Source: Bacteroidota bacterium (GTDB lineage: Bacteria > Bacteroidota > Bacteroidia > Flavobacteriales_F > PHOS-HE28). Taken from it: 64,000 nucleotides of DNA. Below, one piece after another: positions 1 to 10,690 of the stretch. Numbering within the stretch: the stretch's first letter is position 1; every line of letters starts with the position of its first letter. The stretch is from assembly GCA_014584605.1 (NCBI GenBank), contig JACTMO010000028.1:1-64000 (forward strand), read 5' to 3'. Under the pieces are notes generated by a model that saw only the letters and a list, made by a program, of their open reading frames with translations, ran no database searches and was not told the origin of the DNA. The position numbers and the translations under genes are program-made.

Positions 1-1380
1 GTTGCCGGTCTCGTCACGGATCTCCCAGGTGGTCTCCGCCCCGTTGTTGTCCAGGGTGATGTCCAGGGTGAGGATCTCGGTGCAGCCGCCGATCGGCGTG
101 CCGGCGCAGACGCAGTAGGGATCGAACACATCATTGATCGTACCCGCGTTCCCGTCGTCGCATGGCGAACCGATGGTGGCGGCCCCCCCCGGCACACCGA
201 GGCAGTCGATCAGCTGGCCGATGCAGTTGCAGTTGGCGTCCCAGGTGTCGTTGCCGGTCTGGGCCTGGCCGTCGTCGCAGGGGGTGCCCGGTTGGGCGGG
301 GCCGCCCGGCACGCCGAGGCAGTCGTCGGCCAGGGTGCCCACGCAATTGCAGTTGGCGTCCAGAACATCGTTGCTGGTGTTCGCATTGCCGTCGTCGCAG
401 GCCGTGCCGGGGATGTTCACCGTGACCGTGACCGCCACGCGCTGGCTGTTGAGGTGCCCATCGAAGTTGGCCACGTAGTAGGTGGTGGTGGCGCCGAGCA
501 CCGGGGTGGTGAAGCTGGCGTTGGTGTCCAGCGGTTGTGTGGCGGTGGCGCTGTCGAACCAACGGTAGCGCGTGCCTCCGGTGGCGGTGAGCACCGTGCT
601 GCCGGGGCCGCAGAGCGTGGCGCCCTGTGCGATGGGCAGCGGCACGTTGCCGTTGAACATGTACTTGTCGGCCAGGTACGTGTTCACCTGCTCGATCTCC
701 TGGGGCGTCATGGCCTTGTTGTACAGGATGATCTCGGCGAGGTAGCCGTTGAGGACCTCCCAGCCGGTGCTGGAGGCACCGATCCGCAGGGGGTTCACCG
801 ACGGCTGGTTGTCGGCAATGGTGGAGGTGGTCGCGTAGATGCCGCTCTTGTAGCAATCCATGGTGGTGTTGCTCGTGCGGTTCATGGTGACGATGCCCCA
901 GGCGTCCACCGGCAGGGTGGTCACGTTGAAGTTCGACGAGCCCACCCCGTCGTAGTAGCCGTAGAAGTTGGGGAAGGCGCCAAATTGCCAGGTGGTTCCG
1001 CTGCCGTAATAGGTCTGTACGAAGGCGCCGTAACCGGCACCGCTCACACAGCTGTTGCCAATGGTGCGGGCCACCACGAAGATGGCGCCGCGCTTGTCGG
1101 CGAAGGTCTGGAAGGCGGGGGTCATCAGCATGCCGCCCGTGCAGAACAACTGTACCGCCGGATGCCCGTTCACCAGGTTGCCGGCCAGTTGTACGTTGCC
1201 CGACGCCATGGCATGACGGCCGTGCCCGCTCTGGTCCTGCCACTCCAGCACGGTGGGACCCGAGGTGACGACCCCTGCATCGGCCCGAAGCCAGAGCGCG
1301 AGGGAGTCCGAGGGGATCTGGGCGATGGAGGCCCCGACGCCCATGGTCAGGGTGATCGCTGCGGAAAGGATGCTTCTCAT
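1..1380 (-). CDS. Secreted LamG/Ig-like multidomain protein, 3' end missing
   Basis: The frame is open from an ATG at 1380 to the window edge (460 codons visible), so the C-terminus is outside. A signal peptide covers about residues 1-20 and ends near SIAQ. Residues 25-220 resemble a LamG/concanavalin-like domain, starting with a segment typical of Bacteroidota secreted proteins (LALWLRADAG, then WQDQSGHGRHA). About residues 240-300 form an Ig-like domain ending in TTPVLGATTTYYVA. Three 39-40-residue repeats with CDDGNA-type starts follow (about residues 327, 367 and 406). This architecture normally belongs to large cell-surface proteins exported by the type IX system; the sorting domain itself would be in the missing part. 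Ligand unknown. Other long frames in this stretch are codon-shifted shadows. Confidence 0.85.
   Translation of the reverse strand, partial: MRSILSAAITLTMGVGASIAQIPSDSLALWLRADAGVVTSGPTVLEWQDQSGHGRHAMASGNVQLAGNLVNGHPAVQLFCTGGMLMTPAFQTFADKRGAIFVVARTIGNSCVSGAGYGAFVQTYYGSGTTWQFGAFPNFYGYYDGVGSSNFNVTTLPVDAWGIVTMNRTSNTTMDCYKSGIYATTSTIADNQPSVNPLRIGASSTGWEVLNGYLAEIILYNKAMTPQEIEQVNTYLADKYMFNGNVPLPIAQGATLCGPGSTVLTATGGTRYRWFDSATATQPLDTNASFTTPVLGATTTYYVANFDGHLNSQRVAVTVTVNIPGTACDDGNANTSNDVLDANCNCVGTLADDCLGVPGGPAQPGTPCDDGQAQTGNDTWDANCNCIGQLIDCLGVPGGAATIGSPCDDGNAGTINDVFDPYCVCAGTPIGGCTEILTLDITLDNNGAETTWEIRDETGN
118..405 (-). repeat. Three in-frame 117-120 bp coding repeats (CDDG repeats)
   Basis: Three diverged copies of a 39-40 codon unit, marked on the plus strand by gtcgtcgca at 154, 271 and 391. 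Each encodes a CDDGxAxTxND core, then a DANCNCxG-like end (the last copy reads DPYCVCAG). They lie inside the secreted protein and are cysteine-rich, so they are probably small disulfide or metal-stabilised surface modules. Confidence 0.8.
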
Positions 1381-1669
1381 GGTCTTACGGGTCTCAAGGG
1401 TTCGTGAATGGGTCACAGCACATCCGTGCACCTCCGCATAGTGGGGCTGGGACGGACCGCAGTATTGCACCCTGTTGGTTCGAGGTGGCGTGACAGGTTT
1501 CTATTGTCCTGGGGCCTCCCATCGTGTCCAGCGGAGATAGCGGAGTGTGCATGGCCGACCGTTCAACGATCGTTCGCCGTGAAAGTTCTTATGGGGATGG
1601 AACGACGACCCAAAGCTCGGACCGGCCCCGACCGGGTTCAATACCACTTTCATGCGAGGCCCGTCGCGC

Positions 1670-2302
1670 TCAGCGCGGATAGAGCTTGTTCAGCGCGTCG
1701 GTGCGCGAGCTCACCTGCAGCTTGTCGTACAGGTTGCGGATGTGCGTGCGTACGGTGTCGATGCTCAGCTGCATCCGGTCGGCGATCTCCTTGTACCGGT
1801 AGCCTTGGGCGAGCTGGTCCAGCACCTGCCGTTCGCGTTCGCTGAGCAGTTCGGCGGCCTTGGAGGTGGGGCGTGGCCGCTGGAACGAGCGTATGACGCG
1901 CCGTGCGATGCCTGCGCTCATGGGCGAACCGCCGGCATGCATCTCCTTGACGGCCACGGCCACCTGTGCCGGGGTGGCATCCTTCAGCAGGTATCCGGTG
2001 GCGCCGGCGCAAAGGGCCTCGAAGAGGCTGTCGTCATCGTCGCGCACGGTGCACATGATGAACTGCACCTGTGGCGCCGATGCCTTGGCCCGACGCACGC
2101 ACTCGATCCCGCTCATGCCGGGCAGACCGATGTCCATGATCACCACATCGACGGGGGCGTTCGTCAGGTCCGCCAGGAAGGATTCCGCATCGGGATATGC
2201 GCCCGAGGTGTGCAGGTCGTTGTCGCTTCCGATCCTTTCGGCGAGCACCTCGCGCAGGAGGCTGTCGTCCTCCACAATGGATACGTTGATCGCCGGTTTC
2301 AT
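1670..2302 (-). CDS. NarL/LuxR-family response regulator
   Basis: A 210-residue two-domain regulator. The receiver domain (about 5-120) has acidic residues E11/D12/D13, a phosphoacceptor Asp at D57 in the VIMDIGLPG block, and the conserved Lys at K107 (GYLLKD). The C-terminal LuxR-type helix-turn-helix (about 150-205) has the family signature LSERERQVLDQLAQG and the recognition segment SIDTVRTHIRNLY. It starts inside the stop of the upstream sensor kinase gene (ATGA overlap), so the two are translationally coupled and should be a cognate pair. Targets cannot be read from the sequence. Confidence 0.95.
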   Translation of the reverse strand: MKPAINVSIVEDDSLLREVLAERIGSDNDLHTSGAYPDAESFLADLTNAPVDVVIMDIGLPGMSGIECVRRAKASAPQVQFIMCTVRDDDDSLFEALCAGATGYLLKDATPAQVAVAVKEMHAGGSPMSAGIARRVIRSFQRPRPTSKAAELLSERERQVLDQLAQGYRYKEIADRMQLSIDTVRTHIRNLYDKLQVSSRTDALNKLYPR

Positions 2303-5300
2303 GGCTCCATGGCGCCCGATGGACAGGTCAGCGTGACCGTCGTGCCTTCACCGGGGCACTGGACAAAGGTCAGCATGCAACCGGCCTCTTCAGCACGTGC
2401 GCGCAGGTTGCGCAGGCCCCTGCCGGTCCCAGAGGAGGGCACCGGGGCGCCCACCCCGTCATCACACACCTCCAGACGGCACCCATCGTCCGTCAGCGCG
2501 AATCGCACGATGACATGCCGGGCGGCGGCGTGCCGGTGGGCGTTCAACAGGGCTTCCTTGGCCACCAAGAAGGCGTTGCGCTTGAAAGCGCCGCCGATGG
2601 GGCGTTCAGGCAGGGGTTCGGGGAATTGGAAGGCCACCCCGGTGGCGGTGCCCTCGAAGAGGTCGCCGGCATAGGCGCGGATGCGCAACAACAGGGAGGC
2701 GAGGTCACCGTTGCCGGGTTCGTTCATCCAGACCACATCGCGCAGATTCTCCATCAGTTCCCGGCTGATGGCGCCCATCCTTCGGACGGTATCGGGACCG
2801 GGACCTTCCGCGACCCGACGCTGGTCGATGCGGCCTGCGAGGGCGGCGATGCGTGCCAGACCGCTGCCCACGTCGTCGTGCAGGTCCTGGGCCAGGCGGG
2901 TGCGCATGCGCAGTTCCCGCATCTCGAGCTCGGCGAGCTCCAGGCGGCGCCGTACCCGCACCCGGAGGAAGGCGAAGACCAGCAGCGCGACGAGGAGGCA
3001 CACGAGCAGGGTGCCCGAGGCCACGGCCCAGGGCGAAGCCCAGAAAGGCAGGGGCACCACCACCGTGAGCAGGTGTCGTACGGGTCCCTCGGTCCCATCG
3101 CCGTTGATGCCGCGTGCCAGCAGGCGGTAGCGACCGTCCGGGAGGTTCTCGTACGTGATGGGCCGTGCGGCGGGGTGCTCCTGCCAAGTGCTGTCGTAGC
3201 CTTCCAGCCGGAAGCTGTAGCGGTTGAGCTCGGGGGCGCTGAACTCGAGCACCGCCAGCTCCACCTCCAGGTCGTTGCGGGGGTACGGCAGGTCCATGCG
3301 GTGGAGGGTCACGGGCCGATCGTGCCCTTGGGAACGCAGGGCCACAACGGCCAGGCCGGCGGTATCGGGGTCGGCGCGCACCTGGGCGGGGTCGAAGTGG
3401 TCAAAGCCGTTGATGCCGCCGAAATAGAGCCTGCCGCTCGTGGACCGCAGGGCGGCGTCCGAATTGAACTCGCGGCTTTGCGCTCCTTGCCCCACGGAGA
3501 AATGGCGGAAGGTCCTTGTGGCCGGCTCGAAGCGTGCCAGGCCGTTGTTGGTGCTGACCCACCAGCTTCCGTCGGTGGCCGGCAGCATGCAGTAGGTGTA
3601 CTGGTCGGGCAGCCCCTCATGCACGGTAAGGGCTTCGAGCACGCGTCGATCGGGCAGCGACCACAGCAGCAGGCCTTCGTTGGTGGTCATCCATGCCCGG
3701 TCGGCACCGGCGGGCCAAAGCCCGGTCATCCGGGTGTCCGGTCCCGGAGCCGTGCCGGCGATGGGCAACAGGCCTTTTTGATCCGCAACGCCAACGGGTG
3801 CGAGCACACCCGAGGACCACCACTGCCCACGCGCATCAACGCACAGCCTTTCCGCGAGCCGCAGGCGTTGGCCGACTTCCGCGGCCAGCGGTGCGGCCGT
3901 TGCCGTGATCCGGCCGGACACCCTGCTGAAGCGGAACACCGAATCGGTCCGGACCAGCATGGCCTTGCCATCGGTATCCAGGGCCAGCAGGCCGGGCCGC
4001 TGGATCCGGAGGCCCTCCACGGCCCTCCCATTGCCGGGATCGACGGCCCGGACGCCCTCCACTCCCTGCAACCAGACCAGGCCGTCCGCACTGTTCAACA
4101 GCCGGTGCAGCTCGCTGGACCATGGCGGGTTGAAGGGGCTGAGCAGGTCGTTGCGCTCATCGAAGAGCGCGAGGCCACCTTTGTGAAAGGAGACCAGGAT
4201 GTGGTGGGCGTCCCACTGGGCGAAGCCACGCACGAACCACGACGGTGGTTCCCAGGGCAGACCCATGCCGGGCATGCACCGGCCGAACTTGATCCGTTGT
4301 GGAGCGATCCGGAAAACGCCCTGACCATCGGAGCCGATCCAGATGTTGCCCTGCCGATCGCAGTACACGGCGCGGGCGCTGAAGGCCGAGGTGCCGGGCG
4401 GCAACAACGGACGGATGCCCTCGATGGTGAGGTCGGGGCGGAGCATTACGGCCCCCACCCCGCTGCACGCCACCCAGATGCGTCCGTCCGCAGCGCGCTC
4501 CAGATAGTGTTCGCCGGGATGCTGCGCGAAGAAGGACCGGGTGTCCTCCGGCAGGGTGCGCCGCGTGCCATTCCTGGCGACACGGAAGATCGCACGTTCC
4601 GCCAGCATCAGCCAGCCATCGTCCAACGGGAGCATGTCGGTGATCTTCCCGGCATCGGATGCATCGATGCGCCGCACCTCCATGGTGGTGCCGTCGGCGG
4701 CGAGGTGTATCAGCGAGTCGGGCGACAACAGGAGGTACACCCCGCCATCCTCCGCCGGACGCAGGCAATAGCTGGGGAAGTGCGCGCAGGGGTGATGCTG
4801 TACGCCCTTGGGTCCGACGTGCAGGATCGTGCTGGAGAGCGGCGAGTAGAAAAGGGCGTGCGGGTCCTTACCATGCACCGGGCGCCAGCATCCATCGATC
4901 GCGGTGGGCAGGTCGGTGCGGTGGTGCTCGAACCGGCCCGTGCGCCGGTCCAGGCGGTCCAGGCCGGTGCGGGTGCCCACCCAGAGGTGATGGTCATCGG
5001 CTTCGGCCAGGCCCCAGATGGCGTTGTGCGAAAGGCTGGTACTGTCGCGACCGTCGTGCTTGTACACGGTGAAGCGGCTGCCGTCGAAACGCGCGAGGCC
5101 GTCGCCCGTGCCGAACCACATGAAGCCCTCACGGTCCTGCAGGATGTGGTTCACCATGCTCTGGGGCAGCCCCTGGTCCACGTCGTACCGGGCCACCTCG
5201 GCCGGCTGGCCTTGCAACACGGTCGCCAGCAGCAGAAAAGCCGAGTAGGCCAGGGCCTGGCGGCGCAGGTCCGGGCCGGGGATGCCCCGGCCGCACGCTG

Positions 5301-5325
5301 GTCGCTTGCTCCAGGCGGAGGGCAT
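2299..5325 (-). CDS. Two-component sensor kinase with Reg_prop beta-propellers and Y_Y_Y domain
   Basis: A 1008-residue membrane sensor. After a hydrophobic N-terminal segment come many Reg_prop propeller blades (about 40-680; the first reads GLPQSMVNHILQD...WFGTGDGL), a Y_Y_Y domain (about 685-745), one transmembrane helix (about 750-772), then HisKA_3 dimerisation and ATPase domains. The phospho-accepting His is H816 in DLHDDVG; the N-box is KEALLNAHRH and the G-boxes are DDGVGAP and GRGLRNL. The ATG at 5325 is chosen because it precedes the hydrophobic segment; the open frame upstream overlaps pyrG in the wrong frame. It starts 32 bp after the pyrG stop. The propeller type resembles Bacteroidota hybrid sensors, but the regulator here is a separate protein. 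The ligand is unknown; oligosaccharides are common for the family. Confidence 0.92.
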   Translation of the reverse strand: MPSAWSKRPACGRGIPGPDLRRQALAYSAFLLLATVLQGQPAEVARYDVDQGLPQSMVNHILQDREGFMWFGTGDGLARFDGSRFTVYKHDGRDSTSLSHNAIWGLAEADDHHLWVGTRTGLDRLDRRTGRFEHHRTDLPTAIDGCWRPVHGKDPHALFYSPLSSTILHVGPKGVQHHPCAHFPSYCLRPAEDGGVYLLLSPDSLIHLAADGTTMEVRRIDASDAGKITDMLPLDDGWLMLAERAIFRVARNGTRRTLPEDTRSFFAQHPGEHYLERAADGRIWVACSGVGAVMLRPDLTIEGIRPLLPPGTSAFSARAVYCDRQGNIWIGSDGQGVFRIAPQRIKFGRCMPGMGLPWEPPSWFVRGFAQWDAHHILVSFHKGGLALFDERNDLLSPFNPPWSSELHRLLNSADGLVWLQGVEGVRAVDPGNGRAVEGLRIQRPGLLALDTDGKAMLVRTDSVFRFSRVSGRITATAAPLAAEVGQRLRLAERLCVDARGQWWSSGVLAPVGVADQKGLLPIAGTAPGPDTRMTGLWPAGADRAWMTTNEGLLLWSLPDRRVLEALTVHEGLPDQYTYCMLPATDGSWWVSTNNGLARFEPATRTFRHFSVGQGAQSREFNSDAALRSTSGRLYFGGINGFDHFDPAQVRADPDTAGLAVVALRSQGHDRPVTLHRMDLPYPRNDLEVELAVLEFSAPELNRYSFRLEGYDSTWQEHPAARPITYENLPDGRYRLLARGINGDGTEGPVRHLLTVVVPLPFWASPWAVASGTLLVCLLVALLVFAFLRVRVRRRLELAELEMRELRMRTRLAQDLHDDVGSGLARIAALAGRIDQRRVAEGPGPDTVRRMGAISRELMENLRDVVWMNEPGNGDLASLLLRIRAYAGDLFEGTATGVAFQFPEPLPERPIGGAFKRNAFLVAKEALLNAHRHAAARHVIVRFALTDDGCRLEVCDDGVGAPVPSSGTGRGLRNLRARAEEAGCMLTFVQCPGEGTTVTLTCPSGAMEP

Positions 5326-5357
5326 GGGAGACCGGCCTATTGCCGGCGACGTGCGGG

Positions 5358-7001
<1,644 letters not shown>

Positions 7002-7039
7002 GTGGACCGCACCGATGATGGATCGGCGATCACGGGGTG

Positions 7040-7047
7040 TAAAGATA
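7040..7047 (-). promoter_or_regulatory. Candidate -7 element for pyrG (TATCTTTA)
   Basis: The minus strand reads TATCTTTA, one base off the Bacteroidota -7 consensus TAnnTTTG, 38 nt before the pyrG ATG. It is in the 247 bp gap between pyrG and the TonB-receptor gene, in which I see no other gene. Confidence 0.45.
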
Positions 7048-7248
7048 AGCGGCGGCGGCGCAGATGGGCGATCCGGCGTCAGGAACGGGCTCCCGGCCCC
7101 GGGCGGTCGGGGCTCCGCATTCCGTCAACGGCCTCGGCCCGGTCCTTCCGGCCACCGGCACATGCCCATGGGATCCACCCCGGCCGAGGGTCCGGCCGCA
7201 GGTCCGGGGCCGGCCGTTGACCGCTGGCGCCAGGCCGATGGATCGCGC

Positions 7249-9570
7249 TCAGAAGCTCCAGCTCAACCCCGCGCTCGGCAGGACCGGCAACTGGTCCACC
7301 CGGCGGGCGCGCACCCGGTCGTAGTAGAAGATGTTGTCCCGGTCGTAGGCGTTGGTGACGCTCAGGTCCAGTTCGATGGCGCTCCGGTCGCTGAGGCGCC
7401 AGGTCTTGGTGACGCCCAGGTCCAGGCGATGGTAGTCCGGCAGGCGCCCCTGGTTCAGCGGGCCATAGAGCAGGACCAGCTCGCCGTTGCTGTACGTGTA
7501 GTCCGAGCCGATGCCATTGCCGAAGGGGTTGCCCTCGATATAGCCCTGGGTCTGGGCGAAGGGGAAGCCGCTTCCGTAGTTCCAGCGCGCGTTCACCTTC
7601 CAGGCGTCGTGCCGGCCAAAGGTGTAGCTGGCCACGAGGTTCACATTGTGGCGGCGGTCCCAGATGGGGTGGTAGCTGTAGCGGCCGTTCCAGCGGTCCA
7701 CGAAGGTGAGGCTGTACACGGCCCACAGATAGAGCCCGTCGTGCTCGTACTTGAGCAGGACATCGCCGCCGTAGGCCTTGCCGGTCTCCAGCACGAAGTC
7801 CTTCTTGAGCTCGTCGGGCTTGTCGGCGAAGTCGGGACTGTCCTCGAAGACCTTGTCCCGGTTGAGGTTGGTCACCTGGCGGAAATCCTTGAGGTAGCCC
7901 TCGATGTTGGCGGTGAGCTCGGGGGTGATGTCCACCTCGAAGCCGGCCACATAATGGTTGGCGCGCTGCAAGGGGTCCTTCACCGTGCGTACCGAGCCGT
8001 CCTCCTCGGTGAAGTCCTCGGGCAGGTTCTCCGGGCTGGAGAGGAAGCCGTAGAAGAGGTTCACCACGTCGCGGTCGCTGTTGGCGGCCACCAGGTTCTG
8101 GCTGTAGCGGCCGGCGGCGGCCTTGAAGCGCAGATCATCGGTGATGTTCCACTTCAGGCCCAGGCGCGGCTCGAAGTTGAGCACGCTCAGGGAGGCGTAG
8201 TACTGCACGCGCAGGCCGGGGTCGATGATGAACTTGCCGAGCTTCTTCTTGTAGTTCACGTAGGCGGCCAGTTCGCTGGTGTTCTGGGTCTGGTCGATGC
8301 GCAGCCCGCTGCTGTTGAAGAAGCTGAAATCGGTGCGGAAGCCCAGCAGCTCGATGCCGTACTTGATCTCGTCGTCGCGGATGAAGTACTTGAAGTTGAG
8401 GCCACCGTTGAAGCCGCTGATGCGGCTGCTGCGGGCCGGCAGGGCGCCCTCGCGCATCTCGATGTGGTAGTCGCTGAAGCTGAACACCCCGTCGATCAGC
8501 ACCGCACTGCCGGCCGGCACCAGCACGAAGTTGGTGCCCGCACCCCAGTTGTTCCACAGCAGGTCGCTCACCTGGCGGTACTTCACCCCGTCGCGGAAAT
8601 TGAAGCCGAAGAGGTTGAACTTGCTCCCGTTGGCCCCGTTGAAGCTGAGCTTGCCGTACAGGTCGGTGAAGGTGAAGGGCAGTCCGGCGGTATCCACGAA
8701 CGTGTACAGGGCCTTGCTGCTCTGGTCCAGGTAGCTGTGCCGTGCGTTGAGCAGGAACGAGCTGGAGCCGGCGCCCGGCTTGCTCTGCTTTTTCATCGGC
8801 CCTTCCAGCATCAGCTTGCCGGCGAAGGTGCTGGCGCCCACCTTGCCCGCCAGTCGGGTCTTGTTGCCATCGCGGGTGGTGACGTCCATCACACTGCTGA
8901 CACGCCCGCCATGTTCGGCGTTGAAGCCCGCCGTGTAGATGTCGGCGTTGCGGATGATGTCGTTGTCGAACACGCTGAACAGGCCGATGCTGTGGAAGGG
9001 ATTGTACAGCACCATGCCGTCGAGCATCACCTTGTTCATGATGGGCGAGCCACCGCGCACATACAGCTGCCCGCCCTGGTCGCCGGTGAAGATGACCCCC
9101 GGTACCACCTGCAGGTACTGCGCCAGGTCCGCCTCGCCCCCGATGGCCGGGATGCGGTCGATCTGTTTGGGGTCGAGCTTGGTGACGCTCATGCGCACCT
9201 GCGTCTGTGCCTCGGTCTTCTCGGCCGTCACGGTGAAGGCCTTCAGCTCCACCTTGGTCTTCACCACGAAGAGCTTCTCGGTGAGGATCTGGCCGGCGGC
9301 GAGGGACACGGCCTTGGTGAGGGTGTCGTAGCCCAGCGAGGTGACCATCAGGGTGTAATCGCCCGCGGGGATGCGGCTGATGGAGAAGTAGCCGTTGACG
9401 TCGGTGGCGGCGCCCATGCTCTTGCCCTTGAGCATGACGTTGGTGAAGATCACCGGCTCCCCATTGTCCTGGTCGTACACGAAGCCCCGAATGGTGCTGG
9501 TGTTCTGGGCAAGGGTGAGGGATGCGGGTAGAAGTATGGCCAACAGGAGCCAGGTGAGGCGACGGATCAT
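7249..9570 (-). CDS. TonB-dependent outer-membrane receptor with carboxypeptidase-regulatory-like N-domain
   Basis: A 773-residue outer-membrane transporter. It has a signal peptide (about 1-20, ending TLAQ), a carboxypeptidase-regulatory-like domain (about 24-105; GFVYDQDNGEPV...MLKGKS), a plug domain (about 130-240; LYVRGGSPIMNKVMLDG), then a barrel ending in the aromatic C-terminus LSWSF typical of porin-fold proteins. The ATG at 9570 directly precedes the signal peptide. No SusD-like partner is adjacent, so the substrate is not indicated; this is not a SusCD pair. The long 3' intergenic region shows no clear terminator. Confidence 0.94.
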   Translation of the reverse strand: MIRRLTWLLLAILLPASLTLAQNTSTIRGFVYDQDNGEPVIFTNVMLKGKSMGAATDVNGYFSISRIPAGDYTLMVTSLGYDTLTKAVSLAAGQILTEKLFVVKTKVELKAFTVTAEKTEAQTQVRMSVTKLDPKQIDRIPAIGGEADLAQYLQVVPGVIFTGDQGGQLYVRGGSPIMNKVMLDGMVLYNPFHSIGLFSVFDNDIIRNADIYTAGFNAEHGGRVSSVMDVTTRDGNKTRLAGKVGASTFAGKLMLEGPMKKQSKPGAGSSSFLLNARHSYLDQSSKALYTFVDTAGLPFTFTDLYGKLSFNGANGSKFNLFGFNFRDGVKYRQVSDLLWNNWGAGTNFVLVPAGSAVLIDGVFSFSDYHIEMREGALPARSSRISGFNGGLNFKYFIRDDEIKYGIELLGFRTDFSFFNSSGLRIDQTQNTSELAAYVNYKKKLGKFIIDPGLRVQYYASLSVLNFEPRLGLKWNITDDLRFKAAAGRYSQNLVAANSDRDVVNLFYGFLSSPENLPEDFTEEDGSVRTVKDPLQRANHYVAGFEVDITPELTANIEGYLKDFRQVTNLNRDKVFEDSPDFADKPDELKKDFVLETGKAYGGDVLLKYEHDGLYLWAVYSLTFVDRWNGRYSYHPIWDRRHNVNLVASYTFGRHDAWKVNARWNYGSGFPFAQTQGYIEGNPFGNGIGSDYTYSNGELVLLYGPLNQGRLPDYHRLDLGVTKTWRLSDRSAIELDLSVTNAYDRDNIFYYDRVRARRVDQLPVLPSAGLSWSF

Positions 9571-9598
9571 GCGTGTGGGCCCATTGCGGGAAAGGTGG

Positions 9599-9606
9599 CG
9601 AAGGTA
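9599..9606 (-). promoter_or_regulatory. Candidate -7 element (TACCTTCG) for the TonB receptor gene
   Basis: The minus strand reads TACCTTCG, one mismatch to TAnnTTTG, ending 28 nt before the ATG at 9570. Confidence 0.5.
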
Positions 9607-9670
9607 AAGGGTCGGCAGGCTCCCACGGGAACGTGGTGGCGGACGGTGGAGGCGGGCCGGGGAACGGTGC

Positions 9671-10690
9671 TCAGCGGTCGATGACCTGCACCAGCAGTTC
9701 GGTGAGCAGCTCGCCCGCATCGGCCCCGCCGTCGCCCAGGCCCTTGCTCGCCATATCGCAACGCCGCAGCAGGTGCTGGGCACGCAGCAGTTCGTCCAGG
9801 TCGTAGTTGCGCACGGCCGCCCGGTACCCGTCCAGGAAGTAGGGAGAGATGCCCGCTGCGCTCGCCAGCTCCCCCGCAGGGCGTTCCCCCAGCGTCTTCA
9901 GGAGCACCAGCTTGCTGAAGTAACCGCTCAGGGTGGCCACGGTGACAGGGAGGGGATGGCCCTTGGGGTCCTGGCCGTAATAGCGTGCGATCCGCAGGGC
10001 CTTGATGCGGTCGCGCATGCCGATGGCCTCCTGGAGCTCGAAGACGTTGTGGTCCTTGCTGATGCCCACATAGCGCTGCACGGTCTCGGCGGTGATGGCC
10101 TCCCCTTCGCCGGTCACCAGGCAGAGCTTCTCGACCTCCTTGGCCACCTTGGCCAGGTCGGAGCCCAGATGCTCGCTCAGCAACTGGGCCTCGCGCGGAC
10201 CGATGCGCCGCTTGTGGTGCGTCACGTAACGCCGCACCCAGTCCGGCAGGTGCTCGTCCCGCAGGCGGTCGCTGGTGAAGACCATGCCGTGCTTGGCCAC
10301 GCTCTTCACGAAGCTCTTGCGGCCATCGACCTTCTTGTTCTTGTAGCAGATCACCAGCACGGTGGTGCGGGTGGGCTTCAGCACATAAGGTTCCAGCTTC
10401 TCCAGCGCATCGATACGCCAGCTCTGGGCCTCGCGCAGCACCACCAGATGCCGGTCGCCGATCATGGGATAGCGCAGGCAGGTGTCCTTCACCCGGTCGG
10501 GGTCGTGATCGCGGGCATACAGCACCGAAAGGTCGAAGTCGCGGGCGTGCTCCTCCACCGCCGTGTGCTCGATCTCCGCGGCCACGCGGTCGATGAAGAA
10601 GGGCTCCTCACCGTGCAGCAGGTACACCGGGCGGAAGATGCCCGCACGCAGCTCGGCCATCACCTTCTTATACCCGTCCAGCACCTTCAT
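9671..10690 (-). CDS. holA: DNA polymerase III subunit delta
   Basis: A 339-residue clamp-loader subunit that opens the sliding clamp during replication. It begins with a segment typical of the family (VYLLHGEEPFFIDR), followed by the AAA+-like fold without a functional Walker A, a middle helical part (LLSEHLGSDLAKVAKEVEKL) and a C-terminal collar domain. The ATG overlaps the stop of the AMP nucleosidase gene (ATGA), so the two are cotranscribed and probably coupled. With dnaX at 38.2 kb the window carries two clamp-loader genes. Confidence 0.95.
   Translation of the reverse strand: MKVLDGYKKVMAELRAGIFRPVYLLHGEEPFFIDRVAAEIEHTAVEEHARDFDLSVLYARDHDPDRVKDTCLRYPMIGDRHLVVLREAQSWRIDALEKLEPYVLKPTRTTVLVICYKNKKVDGRKSFVKSVAKHGMVFTSDRLRDEHLPDWVRRYVTHHKRRIGPREAQLLSEHLGSDLAKVAKEVEKLCLVTGEGEAITAETVQRYVGISKDHNVFELQEAIGMRDRIKALRIARYYGQDPKGHPLPVTVATLSGYFSKLVLLKTLGERPAGELASAAGISPYFLDGYRAAVRNYDLDELLRAQHLLRRCDMASKGLGDGGADAGELLTELLVQVIDR

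Noticed and set aside
118-405. Possible CRISPR-like or regulatory direct repeats
   Set aside because: Units are diverged, in frame and of one length without spacers; they encode protein repeats.
131-1243. A 370-codon minus-strand frame in the first kilobase
   Set aside because: Out of frame with the secreted LamG protein, which has signal peptide, domains and repeats; the shifted frame is Arg/His-rich noise.
1381-1669. Additional small gene between the LamG protein and the response regulator
   Set aside because: Short open frames here lack start context, promoter octamer and coding character; the 289 bp hold nothing I can support.
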